Source: Streptomyces rubellomurinus
GTDB lineage: Bacteria > Actinomycetota > Actinomycetes > Streptomycetales > Streptomycetaceae
Reading direction: 5' to 3'
DNA: 64,000 bases
Assembly: GCF_000961885.1 (NCBI RefSeq)
Contig: NZ_JZKH01000016.1
Span: 46,498 to 110,497 of the forward strand
The position numbers and the translations under genes are program-made. The stretch's first letter is position 1. Each line of letters opens with the position of its first letter. The notes under the pieces were generated by a model. That model worked only from the letters and a program-made list of their open reading frames with translations. It did no database searches and was not told the DNA's origin. Below, piece by piece: positions 1 through 7,702 of the stretch.

Positions 1-465
1 CTTGACCAGGTAGCGCCCGGCCTCGACGTTGAGCCTGGGGAACTCGACGCCGAGGACGCCCTCGTCGGCTATGCCGATCCGGACCCGGAGCGCCTGCGCC
101 ATGCCGGGGACGAGCTCGGGCTCGCTGATCCAGGCGATCCGGTCCAGCGGCCACGAGTGCACCAGCTTCCCCGGTGCGGCCTTCACGATCCCGCCGAGGG
201 TGAACACGGCGACCCGCCGGGAGCTCGACGCGAGGAAGAAGCGGCTCGGCGTGCCGATCGGGACGGACGGCGCCTCGGGCCGGCCCTGCCGTGTGGCGAG
301 CGCGAACCCCGCCGCCGCGGCGAGCCCGCCGATCCCGGCCGCGCCGACGGTCATCACCTTGCGCACCCCGCCGATGCGGAAGGCGGGCACGGCCTCGCGC
401 ACGACCTCGCCGGGCAGGAGTTCTCCCGCGAGTCGGCTTTCGACCTTCTCCCTGTACGTGCTCAT
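1..465 (-). CDS. Hypothetical protein, 3' end outside window
   Basis: Only the first 155 codons are visible because the gene runs off the left edge. The ATG at 465-463 has GGGGAGAGG six bases upstream, a strong ribosome site. Residues 1-36 are charged, 37-57 form one glycine/alanine-rich hydrophobic stretch that could cross the membrane, and the rest alternates hydrophobic and polar residues (for example RFFLASSSRRVAVFTLGG) as in a beta-rich, PH-like fold. I do not recognise the family and assign no function. The next gene upstream on the same strand (500-1279) ends 34 bases before this start, so the two may be cotranscribed. Confidence 0.6.
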   Translation of the reverse strand, partial: MSTYREKVESRLAGELLPGEVVREAVPAFRIGGVRKVMTVGAAGIGGLAAAAGFALATRQGRPEAPSVPIGTPSRFFLASSSRRVAVFTLGGIVKAAPGKLVHSWPLDRIAWISEPELVPGMAQALRVRIGIADEGVLGVEFPRLNVEAGRYLVK

Positions 466-499
466 GCGCGCCTCTCCCCGGGTCGTCGGTACCGGAACC

Positions 500-1279
500 C
501 TACGGGGTGTCAGAATCGCGGTCCAGGCCCGCGCTGGCCGGAGGACGGCCGCCGCCCGGTGGGTGCGCGGAGGTGTCACCGACCACGTCACGCCAGTGCT
601 TCTCGGCGGACCGGATGAGGTCGTCGCCGAGGCGTTCGAGGAATCGGCCTGCCAGGGCGAGCCGGGATCCGGCGGCGGTCTCGGCTCCGAAGAGTTCGGC
701 GCCGCGCAGCGCGGTGGCGGCGAACCGCTGGTTGGCGGCGACGCTGGCCGCGACCGTCCGCAGGCCCGCCTTGTCGTCGAGGACGTACCGGTGGCGGCGG
801 CCGCCGTCGTCGCGACCGCGGCGGATCAGTTCCTGCCCCTCCAGCAGGCGAACCGCGTGCGAGACGGTCGCCGCGCTGACTCGCAGGTGCTGCGCCATCT
901 CGGTGGCGGTGCGACTGCCGGTCTCGGAGGTGAAGAGGCAGGCCATCACGCGGGCGGCGGTGCGCGGGAGGCCGGTTTCGACGAGCGCTGTGGTGAGGTC
1001 GGTGACGAACGCGGCCGTTGCGGCGGGGTCGGGGCCGAGTTGCTCGACGGTCCGCCGCACCGGGGCGGGGGGCTGTGGCCGGCGCCGGGCTCGGCGGGTG
1101 GTCGCGAGCTGTGCCAGTTCCGCGCGGTACCGGGCGGGTCCGCCGTTGCGCGTGACCTCGCGGCTCACCGTCGAGGCGGGGCGCTTCAGGCGTCTGGCGA
1201 TGTCGGCGTAGCTCAGGCGCTGCGCCAGCCCCGCGGCGATCTGTTGCCGGTCGGCTCTGGTCAGCCTGCGTCCTGGCAT
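500..1279 (-). CDS. Two-domain HTH regulator (HTH_38-like plus MarR/GbsR-like)
   Basis: A 259-residue DNA-binding protein with two helix-turn-helix regions. Residues 6-46 look like the HTH_38/IS30-type fold (LTRADRQQIAAGLAQ, then DIARRLKRPASTVSREV). Residues about 100-165 look like a MarR/GbsR winged helix (ATEMAQHLRVSAATVSHAV followed by a basic wing ending RRHRYVLDD). I chose the ATG at 1279 because AGAGGA lies eight bases upstream; an in-frame start 33 bases earlier lacks a site. The gene is divergent from the protein at 1559, and the 279-bp gap carries four tandem 16-bp repeats that are the obvious candidate operator. That this regulator binds them is inference. Confidence 0.75.
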   Translation of the reverse strand: MPGRRLTRADRQQIAAGLAQRLSYADIARRLKRPASTVSREVTRNGGPARYRAELAQLATTRRARRRPQPPAPVRRTVEQLGPDPAATAAFVTDLTTALVETGLPRTAARVMACLFTSETGSRTATEMAQHLRVSAATVSHAVRLLEGQELIRRGRDDGGRRHRYVLDDKAGLRTVAASVAANQRFAATALRGAELFGAETAAGSRLALAGRFLERLGDDLIRSAEKHWRDVVGDTSAHPPGGGRPPASAGLDRDSDTP

Positions 1280-1485
1280 CGGGTCGGTCCTCTGACTCGG
1301 TCGTCTCGGCACCCAGTGTGCGCACTGGTCGCCGATCGTTGCAACACCCGTTCCTCCGGCGTGCGTTGACCATCACTGTCATTGCACTCGACGGTTGCGT
1401 GGCTGACCAGGGCAAAGAGTGCGGTTCCGAGGAGCTGGCCGTTGACCGGCATTTCGACTCGTGCCTAACGTTCGGCTCCGATCGG

Positions 1486-1549
1486 CGAACACGACTGTCG
1501 CCGAACACGACTGTCGCCGAACACGACTATCGCCGAACACGACTGTCGG
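1486..1549. repeat. Four tandem 16-bp repeats in a divergent promoter region
   Basis: Four head-to-tail copies of CGAACACGACTGTCGC begin at 1486, 1502, 1518 and 1534; copy 3 has one change (CTATC) and copy 4 ends in G. Each unit holds the near-palindrome CGAC-T-GTCG. The array ends nine bases before the ATG at 1559 and would put several identical sites on one face about every 1.5 helical turns. It fits a cooperative operator for the divergent regulator, but could also be a leader-RNA repeat. Confidence 0.85.
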
Positions 1550-1558
1550 GAGCATCCC

Positions 1559-2554
1559 ATGCGAGCCAGAGGCATCACCTACGACACGGGCTTCACTCCC
1601 GGCGGGAGGAGTTCGCGGCCCGTCTTCGACGCCGACGCGGTGCGACGCGAGATCCGCGTCATCGCGGACGAGCTGCACTGCGACGCCGTGCGGATCACCG
1701 GCGGCGACCCCGGGCGACTGGCCCTCGCGGCCCGGCACGCCGCCGATGCCGGGCTGGAGGTGTGGTTCTCCCCGTTCCCGTGCGAGCTGTCCGCCGAGGA
1801 GCTGCTGCCCTACTTCGCCACCTGTGCCGACCACGCCCAGGAGGTGGGCGCGGAGGTCTTCGTCACCGGCTGCGAACTGAGCCTGTTCGCCGCCGGCATC
1901 CTCCCCGGAGCCGACAGCCTCGCCAGGATCGACGCCCTGGCCGGCGGCGACCCCGAGGCGCTGGCCGGGCTCGCCGAGGTGCCCGCCCGGCTGAACCCCC
2001 TGCTGGCCGACATCGCGGCGACGGTGCGCGCACGGTTCCGCGGACGGATCACCTACGCCTCCGGAACGTGGGAGCAGGTCGACTGGGCGCCCTTCGACAT
2101 CGTGAGTGCGGACGCGTACGGCGATTCCAGCGACGCCTTCCGGCAGGGCCTGCGCGAGTACTTCCGGTACGGCAAGCCGCTCGCGGCGACCGAGTTCGGT
2201 TGCTGCACCTACCGGGGCGCGGCCGAGCGCGGCGGCATGGGATGGGTGGACGTCGTCGATCACGACGCCGATCCGCCCCGCATCAACGGCGACTACGTCC
2301 GCGATGAGGAGGAACAGGCCCGCTATCTGCGCGAGATGCTCGCGGTCTTCGACGAGGAAGGCGTGGACACCGCCTTCTGGTTCACCTTCGCCGGCTACGA
2401 GTACCCGCACCACGCCGACCCGCGCTTCGACCTCGACCTGGCCTCCTACGGGGTGTGCAAGGTGATGCCGGACGGCGAGCTCGCCCCCAAGCGGTCCTTC
2501 CGCGCGATGGCCGAGGCGTACGGCGCTACCGGTGTTCCGGTACGCCGTCCGTAG
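1559..2554 (+). CDS. TIM-barrel, glycoside-hydrolase-like protein ('abortive infection' type)
   Basis: A 331-residue cytosolic protein without signal peptide or membrane segment. It resembles Streptomyces proteins often labelled 'abortive infection protein', whose fold is a glycoside-hydrolase-like barrel. Two glutamates at plausible strand-4 and strand-7 positions are visible, E106 (VTGCELSLF) and E212 (ATEFGCCTY), as in clan GH-A enzymes; a catalytic role is inference. The beta-barrel rhythm shows as VWFSPFPCEL, ITYASGTWEQVDWAPFDIV and FWFTFAGYEYP. GGGAG sits seven bases before the ATG. The gene is alone on this strand, behind the repeat array, with a divergent regulator. I do not know its substrate, and the name alone does not prove a phage-defence role. 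Confidence 0.7.
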   Translation: MRARGITYDTGFTPGGRSSRPVFDADAVRREIRVIADELHCDAVRITGGDPGRLALAARHAADAGLEVWFSPFPCELSAEELLPYFATCADHAQEVGAEVFVTGCELSLFAAGILPGADSLARIDALAGGDPEALAGLAEVPARLNPLLADIAATVRARFRGRITYASGTWEQVDWAPFDIVSADAYGDSSDAFRQGLREYFRYGKPLAATEFGCCTYRGAAERGGMGWVDVVDHDADPPRINGDYVRDEEEQARYLREMLAVFDEEGVDTAFWFTFAGYEYPHHADPRFDLDLASYGVCKVMPDGELAPKRSFRAMAEAYGATGVPVRRP

Positions 2555-3824
2555 TCGTCTCCAGCGGCGGGGACTCATCCGGCCGCTCCTGCGCGGGAGT
2601 TCGCGCCGGCCTGGTCCGCTCGGCCCAGGCGGCGACCGGAGGCCCCGCCGCGCCCACGGTCGCGAAGAAGACGCCGAGGAGCAGCCAGCCCGCGTGCCCG
2701 AGCCCGAGGACCAGGCCCGTCAGGACGACCGGCGCCAGCGCCTGGCCCGCGTCGAAGCCGATGCCGAAGAGGCCCTGGTACTGCCCCTGGGCGTGGTCGG
2801 GCGCGAGGCCGAACGCGAGCGCGTAGCCGCCCGAGGACTCCCACACCTCGCCGACGCTGTGGACGCACACCGCGGCGGCGGCGATCGCCGGAGCGACCCA
2901 CGCCGGAACGTCGGCGGTCAGGGCCATCAGCGGGCAGCTGAGCAGGAACAGCAGCCCGGCGATCCGGAACGCGCGGCCGCCCTGGCGCGGGGTCTCCACC
3001 CGTGAACCGAGCCGGCTCTGCAGCAGCGCGCAGACGCCGCTGTTGATCGCGTAGACGGCGGCCACCGTCCAGCGCGGCGCGTCGGTGTGGGCGCTGAGCC
3101 AGATCGGCAGCAGCAGCGAAACCGTCTGGTACTGCAGGCCCATGGCGCTGTAGAGCGCGACGAAGGCGACGTACGGCCGGTCGGCCAGGACGGCCAGCCG
3201 GCCGTGGCCCGGGGGCCGGGGCAGCGGCCGGTAGGCGGGGATGCGGAGGAGCCCGATCAGTGCGGCGAAGGCGAAGCTGGCGGCGTTGGCGAGGATCAGC
3301 GCGGTGTAGGCGGGCCGGGTGTCGATCTGGACGGCGAAGGCCGCGCCCAGGGTGCCCAGGACGACGCCGAGGTTGACGTAGGTCCGCAGCCTGGCCCGGA
3401 ACGCGGCCGGCCGTTCACCGCCGATCCGCGAGACGATCGCCCCGCCCGCCGCGCCGGCCGCCGTGCCGGCCAGCCGGTCCAGGGTGGCGACGAGCGTGAA
3501 CGCGAGCCAGCTGTCGATGAGGACGAACGTCGCCATGGCGACGGTCTGGACGGCGAGCGCCGTCAGCCAGACCGGCCGCGGCCCGTACCGGTCGGCCAGG
3601 TTCCCCGCCGGGATGCCGGCCGCCAGCCCGCACAGGCCGGCGATCGTCAGCCCCACCCCCACCTGGGTGGCGGGCAGGTGCACCACGAGCGTGAAGTAGA
3701 GGGCGGCCGCGGTGTTGAACAGCCCGTTCCCGACCCGGCTGACGAAACTGGCGGCGATCAGCGCCCGTTGCGGCCCGAAGTCCGGCCCACCGCGCGCCCG
3801 TTGGCTGGATCGCATCCTGATCAT
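2526..3824 (-). CDS. MFS transporter
   Basis: A 432-residue polytopic membrane protein with about twelve hydrophobic segments and the MFS loop signature after helix 2 (GNLADRYGPRP, about residues 75-85), so a proton-coupled drug or metabolite transporter of unknown substrate. The ATG at 3824 follows a TAGCCT -10-like box (3837-3832) by seven bases, which suggests a leaderless transcript. The reading frame continues far upstream over the next gene, but that part is a shadow. The 3' end overlaps the convergent barrel protein by 29 bases. A second MFS gene lies upstream on the same strand, separated by two hairpins, so the two are probably transcribed separately. Confidence 0.85.
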   Translation of the reverse strand: MIRMRSSQRARGGPDFGPQRALIAASFVSRVGNGLFNTAAALYFTLVVHLPATQVGVGLTIAGLCGLAAGIPAGNLADRYGPRPVWLTALAVQTVAMATFVLIDSWLAFTLVATLDRLAGTAAGAAGGAIVSRIGGERPAAFRARLRTYVNLGVVLGTLGAAFAVQIDTRPAYTALILANAASFAFAALIGLLRIPAYRPLPRPPGHGRLAVLADRPYVAFVALYSAMGLQYQTVSLLLPIWLSAHTDAPRWTVAAVYAINSGVCALLQSRLGSRVETPRQGGRAFRIAGLLFLLSCPLMALTADVPAWVAPAIAAAAVCVHSVGEVWESSGGYALAFGLAPDHAQGQYQGLFGIGFDAGQALAPVVLTGLVLGLGHAGWLLLGVFFATVGAAGPPVAAWAERTRPARTPAQERPDESPPLETTTDGVPEHR

Positions 3825-3906
3825 GTCACGCAGGCTAACAGCGGCACTCCACCGGGCTCGAACAACTGGACGGTCAAGGTGGCGAATTGGCGACGGGGCA
3901 AGCCCA

Positions 3907-3944
3907 CGCGCGGGGTGGTGGGTGACGGCCCACCACCCCGCGCG
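3907..3944. terminator. Perfect 16-bp inverted repeat between two MFS genes
   Basis: Arms CGCGCGGGGTGGTGGG (3907-3922) and its complement (3929-3944) enclose a six-base loop. It lies between the stop of the MFS gene at 3998 and the start of the one at 3824. No T-run follows, so it may work as an I-shaped terminator or backup to the hairpin at 3952. Confidence 0.55.
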
Positions 3945-3951
3945 AGCCTTT

Positions 3952-3996
3952 GGCTGCCGGGCCGGCCCGCCCCCCGTGCGGGCCGGTCCGGCAGCC
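3952..3996 (-). terminator. Terminator hairpin of the 3998-5263 MFS gene
   Basis: GGCTGCCGG (3952-3960) pairs with CCGGCAGCC (3988-3996), and inside it GGCCGGCCC-type arms extend the stem. It begins one base after the TGA of the MFS gene, as expected of an intrinsic terminator without U-tract. Confidence 0.6.
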
Positions 3997-3997
3997 G

Positions 3998-5263
3998 TCA
4001 GGCGAGCTCGCGCACCCGGCGGACCGGGCTCGCGAGCAGGATCGCGGGAGCTGCCACGCAGGCGAGCGCGAAGGCCAGCAGGGCGGTGCGCGTGCCCCAG
4101 GCCGAGGCGGCGGCGCCGGCGGCGAGGGCGCCGACCGGGATGGCGCCCCAGGAGACGAAGCGGACGGTGGCCATCACCCGGGGCAGCAGCTCCGGCGGGG
4201 TGTGGGTCTGGCGGTGGGTGCGGGTGACGATGCTGAAGATCACGACGCCGCCGGAGAACCCGGCGTTGCCGACCGCGAAGACCAGCGTCGCCCAGCCGGA
4301 TCCGGCCAGCGGGAGCAGGACGGCGAAGGCGGCGGCGGCCGCGGCGCCCCAGCGGACCGCGCCGGCGCCGCCGAGCCGGGAGACGACGCGCGGGGTGAGG
4401 GCGGCGCCGAGCAGGCTGCCGAGGCCGCTGGTGGCCATCAGGGCGCCGACCGCGGCGGCGGGCGCGTCGAGGGTGCGGACCAGGAACACCGGGGTGAGGG
4501 CCATCTGCGCGCCGCAGACGAAGTTGACGGCGGTGGCGGAGGCGACGCACGGCCGGATCAGCGGGTGTCGGGCGACGAACCGCCAGCCCTCGCGGATCTG
4601 TTCGCGCATGCCGGCGCCGCCCGCGCGCGGGCCGGGGGTGCGTTCGCCGCGCGGCAGGCTGCGCAGCAGGGCGGCCGAGGCCAGGTAGCTGACCACGTCC
4701 AGCAGCATCGCGGCGGCGCCGCCGAGGAGTTGGACGAGCACGCCGCCCAGGGACGGCCCGGCGAGGTCGGTCGCCGCGTGGCTGGCGGAGTCCAGGCTGT
4801 TGCGGGAGGTGAGCTGTTCCTTGGGGACGACGGCGGGCAGGAAGGCGGAGTTGCCGACGTCGAAGACGACGTTGGCGAGGCCGACGACCAGCGCCACCGC
4901 CACGAGCTGCGGCATGCGCAGCGCGCCGAACGCGGCCGCGAGCGGCACCGAGGCGACGGCGGCGGCGCGGAGCAGGTCCATCGCGACCTGGAGGCCGCGC
5001 AGCGGCAGCCGCTGGACCAGGACGCCGGCCGGCAGGCCGATCAGCAGCCAGGCGACGAAGGAGGCGCCGGTGAGCAGGCCGACCTCGAACGCCGAGGCGT
5101 GCAGGACGACCACGGCGATCAGCGGCAGGGCGACGGTCGTCACCTGGCTGCCGAGCCGGCTGATCGTCGAGGCCGTCCAGTAGCGCCAGAACAGCCCGGC
5201 GCCGTCCGGCCGTACCGCTTCCGCCCTTGGTCTGGTCGCCACGTCTGCCACGTCCACCCCCAT
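3998..5263 (-). CDS. MFS exporter divergent from HxlR-peroxiredoxin regulator
   Basis: A 421-residue MFS protein of the MFS_3/EntS-like exporter group, with twelve hydrophobic stretches and a motif-A-like loop after helix 2 (GLPAGVLVQRLPLR). Substrate unknown. Two starts are possible: GTG at 5302 inside the palindrome, or ATG at 5263; I prefer the ATG because CGGGAG lies nine bases before it and because the GTG would bury the operator in coding sequence. The gene is divergent from the redox-type regulator at 5317 and the shared 53-bp gap holds a 25-bp palindrome. Export of an oxidant or electrophile sensed by that regulator is inference from this layout. Confidence 0.85.
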   Translation of the reverse strand: MGVDVADVATRPRAEAVRPDGAGLFWRYWTASTISRLGSQVTTVALPLIAVVVLHASAFEVGLLTGASFVAWLLIGLPAGVLVQRLPLRGLQVAMDLLRAAAVASVPLAAAFGALRMPQLVAVALVVGLANVVFDVGNSAFLPAVVPKEQLTSRNSLDSASHAATDLAGPSLGGVLVQLLGGAAAMLLDVVSYLASAALLRSLPRGERTPGPRAGGAGMREQIREGWRFVARHPLIRPCVASATAVNFVCGAQMALTPVFLVRTLDAPAAAVGALMATSGLGSLLGAALTPRVVSRLGGAGAVRWGAAAAAAFAVLLPLAGSGWATLVFAVGNAGFSGGVVIFSIVTRTHRQTHTPPELLPRVMATVRFVSWGAIPVGALAAGAAASAWGTRTALLAFALACVAAPAILLASPVRRVRELA

Positions 5264-5278
5264 GTCAGCGAACTCCCG

Positions 5279-5303
5279 AGTGAGTTCCTTTAGGGAACTC
5301 ACT
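5279..5303. promoter_or_regulatory. 25-bp palindromic operator between MFS exporter and HxlR-Prx gene
   Basis: AGTGAGTTCC (5279-5288), five bases TTTAG, then GGAACTCACT (5294-5303): perfect ten-base arms. The right arm abuts the TATAAT box at 5303-5308, so a bound dimer would block RNA polymerase, which fits autorepression by the HxlR-type protein and control of the divergent exporter. Confidence 0.8.
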
Positions 5304-5308
5304 ATAAT
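5303..5308 (+). promoter_or_regulatory. Consensus TATAAT -10 box of the HxlR-Prx gene
   Basis: TATAAT at 5303-5308 is followed by eight bases and then the ATG at 5317, so transcription should start at or within a few bases of the start codon (leaderless mRNA). No good -35 box is seen; the region is occupied by the palindrome. Confidence 0.7.
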
Positions 5309-5316
5309 CGATACCC

Positions 5317-6198
5317 ATGCGGCACAATCAAGCGGCGGACCCGGACTGCGCCATCTCCCAGGCCCTGGCCGTCGTCGGGGACGCCTGGACCCTGCTCCTG
5401 ATCAGGGACGTCGCCGGCGGCATGCACCGCTTCGACGAGCTGCAGAACGCGCTCGGCATCAGCCGCAAGGTGCTCACCGAACGCCTGAAGGCCCTGGTCG
5501 CCGACGAGGTGCTGGAGAAGCGGCTCTACCACCCGCACCCGCCGCGCTACGAGTACCACCTCACCGAGCGCGGGCGCGCGCTGCTGCCCGTCCTGGTCGC
5601 CCTGCAGGACTGGGGCGGCCGGTACGTGCTCGGCGACGGCACGCTCTCGGCCACCAGCACCGCCGACTCCGCCGAGACCCGCCGGGTGTCGGCCCTGGTC
5701 GGCCACCGGCTGCCGGAGCTCGACCTCGCCGCCGCCTCCGGCGGCCGGGCTGATCCGGTCGCGGCGGGCCGCGCCTGGACGGTGCTCTACTGCTACCCCG
5801 GCGCCTACGCCCCGGGCGCCATGGGCCACCCGCCCGGCTGGGGCGAGATCCCCGGCGCGGTCGGCTGCACGCTGGAGTCCTGCACCTACCGCGACCGGAT
5901 GGGGGAGTTCACCGCCCGGGACGCGGCCGTGTACGGCGTCAGCACCCAACGCCCGGACCAGCTCGCGGCGTTCGGCGAGCACGCGCGGATCCCGTTCCCG
6001 CTGCTGTCGGACGCCGAGTTGCAGCTGGCGGCGGCCCTGCGGCTGCCCACCTTCCGGGCGGCGGGCGCCGAGCGCCTCAAGCGGCTCACCCTCGTCCTCG
6101 ACGCCGGCCGCACCGTCCGGGGCGTCCTCTACCCGGTCACCGACCCGGCGGGCTCGGTCGAGGACGCCCTCGCGATCCTCGACGGTCTCACGCCGTAG
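5317..6198 (+). CDS. HxlR-family regulator fused to a peroxiredoxin-like domain
   Basis: 293 residues in two parts. Residues 1-105 are an HxlR/MarR-like winged helix (CAISQALAVVGDAWTLLLIRD at 11-31, then FDELQNALGISRKVLTERL) with a cysteine at 11, where redox-sensing HxlR proteins such as YodB and HypR carry theirs. Residues about 125-290 resemble a PrxQ/AhpC-type redoxin: CYPGAYAPG, then GCTLESCTYRD with C184 (peroxidatic position) and C189 (resolving position). An insert of some 16 residues separates the CYPGAYAPG strand from GCT, unlike typical PrxQ. A single-chain thiol sensor that represses itself and the divergent MFS gene is the likely role; the ligand is unknown. Confidence 0.85.
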   Translation: MRHNQAADPDCAISQALAVVGDAWTLLLIRDVAGGMHRFDELQNALGISRKVLTERLKALVADEVLEKRLYHPHPPRYEYHLTERGRALLPVLVALQDWGGRYVLGDGTLSATSTADSAETRRVSALVGHRLPELDLAAASGGRADPVAAGRAWTVLYCYPGAYAPGAMGHPPGWGEIPGAVGCTLESCTYRDRMGEFTARDAAVYGVSTQRPDQLAAFGEHARIPFPLLSDAELQLAAALRLPTFRAAGAERLKRLTLVLDAGRTVRGVLYPVTDPAGSVEDALAILDGLTP

Positions 6199-6667
6199 AG
6201 TCCCGGCGCGCCGCCCGCTCCAGCGTCTCCTTCATCACCTGCGCACCCCGCTCGACCCGCAACCGCACCTGCTCCGCCATCGCGTGCGGCAGCACGTCGG
6301 TGGTCCACACCAGCCGGCAGCGGCCCGGGCCCTCGGGCACGACCTGGAACGCGGCGTGGTGGTGGGTGAGCGGGAGCCTGAACCCCTCGACGGCCGAGTA
6401 CGCGAGCCGCCGCAGCCCGCCGTCGACGCCGACGATCAGCTCCCGGATGACGGCCCCGCCGGGGACGGTCAGGTAACGGACGTCGCCGTCCATCCGGGTG
6501 TCCAGCACGTATCCGGGGATCAGCCGCTCGTGCACCGCCCCGACGTCCCGTACGGCCGCCCACACCTCGTCCGCGTCGGCCTCGATCACGACGTCCTGCA
6601 CGATGGTGGCGATGGTGTCCTCCGCGTGGTGGTAGCCGAAAAGGGCGGTTCGGGCGCGCAGCCGCAC
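6188..6667 (-). CDS. SRPBCC (START/polyketide-cyclase fold) protein
   Basis: Up to 159 residues. The core from VQDVVIEADADEVWAAVRDVGAVHERL to the C-terminal helix (VLPHAMAEQVRLRVERGAQVMKETLERA) is a typical SRPBCC small-molecule-binding fold; ligand unknown. The first in-frame start, GTG 6667, lies inside the terminator of the upstream meaB and has no ribosome site. A perfect GGAGG (6623-6619) stands five bases before an ATC codon at 6613, where relatives usually begin MATIV; an unusual ATC start, or GTG at 6601, is possible. The gene overlaps the 3' end of the HxlR-Prx gene by 11 bases, convergent. Confidence 0.75.
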   Translation of the reverse strand: MRLRARTALFGYHHAEDTIATIVQDVVIEADADEVWAAVRDVGAVHERLIPGYVLDTRMDGDVRYLTVPGGAVIRELIVGVDGGLRRLAYSAVEGFRLPLTHHHAAFQVVPEGPGRCRLVWTTDVLPHAMAEQVRLRVERGAQVMKETLERAARRDSTA

Positions 6668-6678
6668 CCGAACCGCCC
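6639..6678 (-). terminator. Rho-independent terminator of meaB
   Basis: GGGCGGTTCGGG (6643-6654) and CCCGAACCGCCC (6667-6678) form a perfect 12-bp stem with a 12-base loop, followed on the minus strand by TTTT (6642-6639). It ends meaB 15 bases after its stop. Confidence 0.85.
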
Positions 6679-6692
6679 GCCGGGGCGCGCGC

Positions 6693-7685
6693 TCAGCCCG
6701 CCCCGAAGAACCCGTCCAGCAGCTGCTGCGCCGCCAGCCCGGCCGGCAGCGTGCCGGCCCGCACCTGGGCCTCCAACTCGGGTGCCAGCCGCCGCACTTC
6801 GGGGTGCTCGTGCAGCCGCGCGTACAGCTGGTCGTGGACCATCGACCAGGTCCACTCCACCTGCTGGTCGCGCCGCTTCGCCGCCAGCGCGCCGGTGGCG
6901 TCCAGCACCTTGCGGTGCTGCTGCAGCCGCTCCCACAGCACGTCCAGCCCGGCGCCGTCGCGCCCGCTGCAGGTCAGCACCGGCGGCGTCCAGGCCGCGT
7001 CCGGCGCCTGCAACAGCCGCAGCGCGCCCGCGAGTTCACGGGCGGCCGCCTTGGCGTCGCGCTCGTGCGGGCCGTCCGCCTTGTTGACGGCGATGACGTC
7101 GGCGAGCTCCAGCACGCCCTTCTTGATGCCCTGCAGCTGGTCGCCGGTGCGCGCCAGGCTGAGCAGCAGGAAGGTGTCGACCATCCCGGCGACGGTCGTC
7201 TCGGACTGCCCGACGCCGACCGTCTCGATGAGCACCACGTCGTACCCGGCGGCCTCCATCACCACCATCGACTCCCGGGTGGCCTTGGCGACCCCGCCCA
7301 GCGTCCCCGAGGTCGGGGACGGCCGGACGAACGCGGCCGGGTCGACGGCCAGCCGCTCCATCCGGGTCTTGTCGCCGAGGATCGACCCGCCCGTCCGGCT
7401 GGACGTCGGGTCGACGGCGAGCACCGCGACCCGGTGCCCGAGGCCCGTCAGCATGGTGCCGAAGGAGTCGATGAAGGTCGACTTGCCGACACCGGGCACC
7501 CCGGTGATGCCCACCCGGACCGCCCCGCCCGCGTGCGGCAGCAGCCGGACGAGCAGCTGCTGCGCGAGCGCGCGGTGGTCGGGCCGGGTGGACTCGACGA
7601 GGGTGACGGCCCGCGCGATCCAGGCGCGCGAGCCGTCGAGGACACCCGTCACGTAGCTGTCGAGGTCTATCGTCCGCGGTGGCAT
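6693..7685 (-). CDS. meaB: Methylmalonyl-CoA mutase-associated GTPase MeaB
   Basis: A 330-residue G3E-family P-loop GTPase (MeaB/ArgK) that protects and reloads the adenosylcobalamin cofactor of methylmalonyl-CoA mutase in the cytosol. Walker A is GITGVPGVGKST at 59-70; VAVLAVDPTSSRTGGSILGDKTRM, VVLIETVGVGQSE and VNKADG supply the switch, Walker B and base-recognition motifs of the family. Length is normal. It follows mutB by 17 bases on the same strand, so mutA-mutB-meaB form one operon, closed by the terminator at 6639-6678. Confidence 0.95.
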   Translation of the reverse strand: MPPRTIDLDSYVTGVLDGSRAWIARAVTLVESTRPDHRALAQQLLVRLLPHAGGAVRVGITGVPGVGKSTFIDSFGTMLTGLGHRVAVLAVDPTSSRTGGSILGDKTRMERLAVDPAAFVRPSPTSGTLGGVAKATRESMVVMEAAGYDVVLIETVGVGQSETTVAGMVDTFLLLSLARTGDQLQGIKKGVLELADVIAVNKADGPHERDAKAAARELAGALRLLQAPDAAWTPPVLTCSGRDGAGLDVLWERLQQHRKVLDATGALAAKRRDQQVEWTWSMVHDQLYARLHEHPEVRRLAPELEAQVRAGTLPAGLAAQQLLDGFFGAG

Positions 7686-7702
7686 GCCCTAGAGACTCCG
7701 GC

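Noticed and set aside
2526..4550. MFS ORF extended to 674 codons
   Set aside because: The first 242 codons are a shadow of the neighbouring MFS gene; the true start is at 3824.
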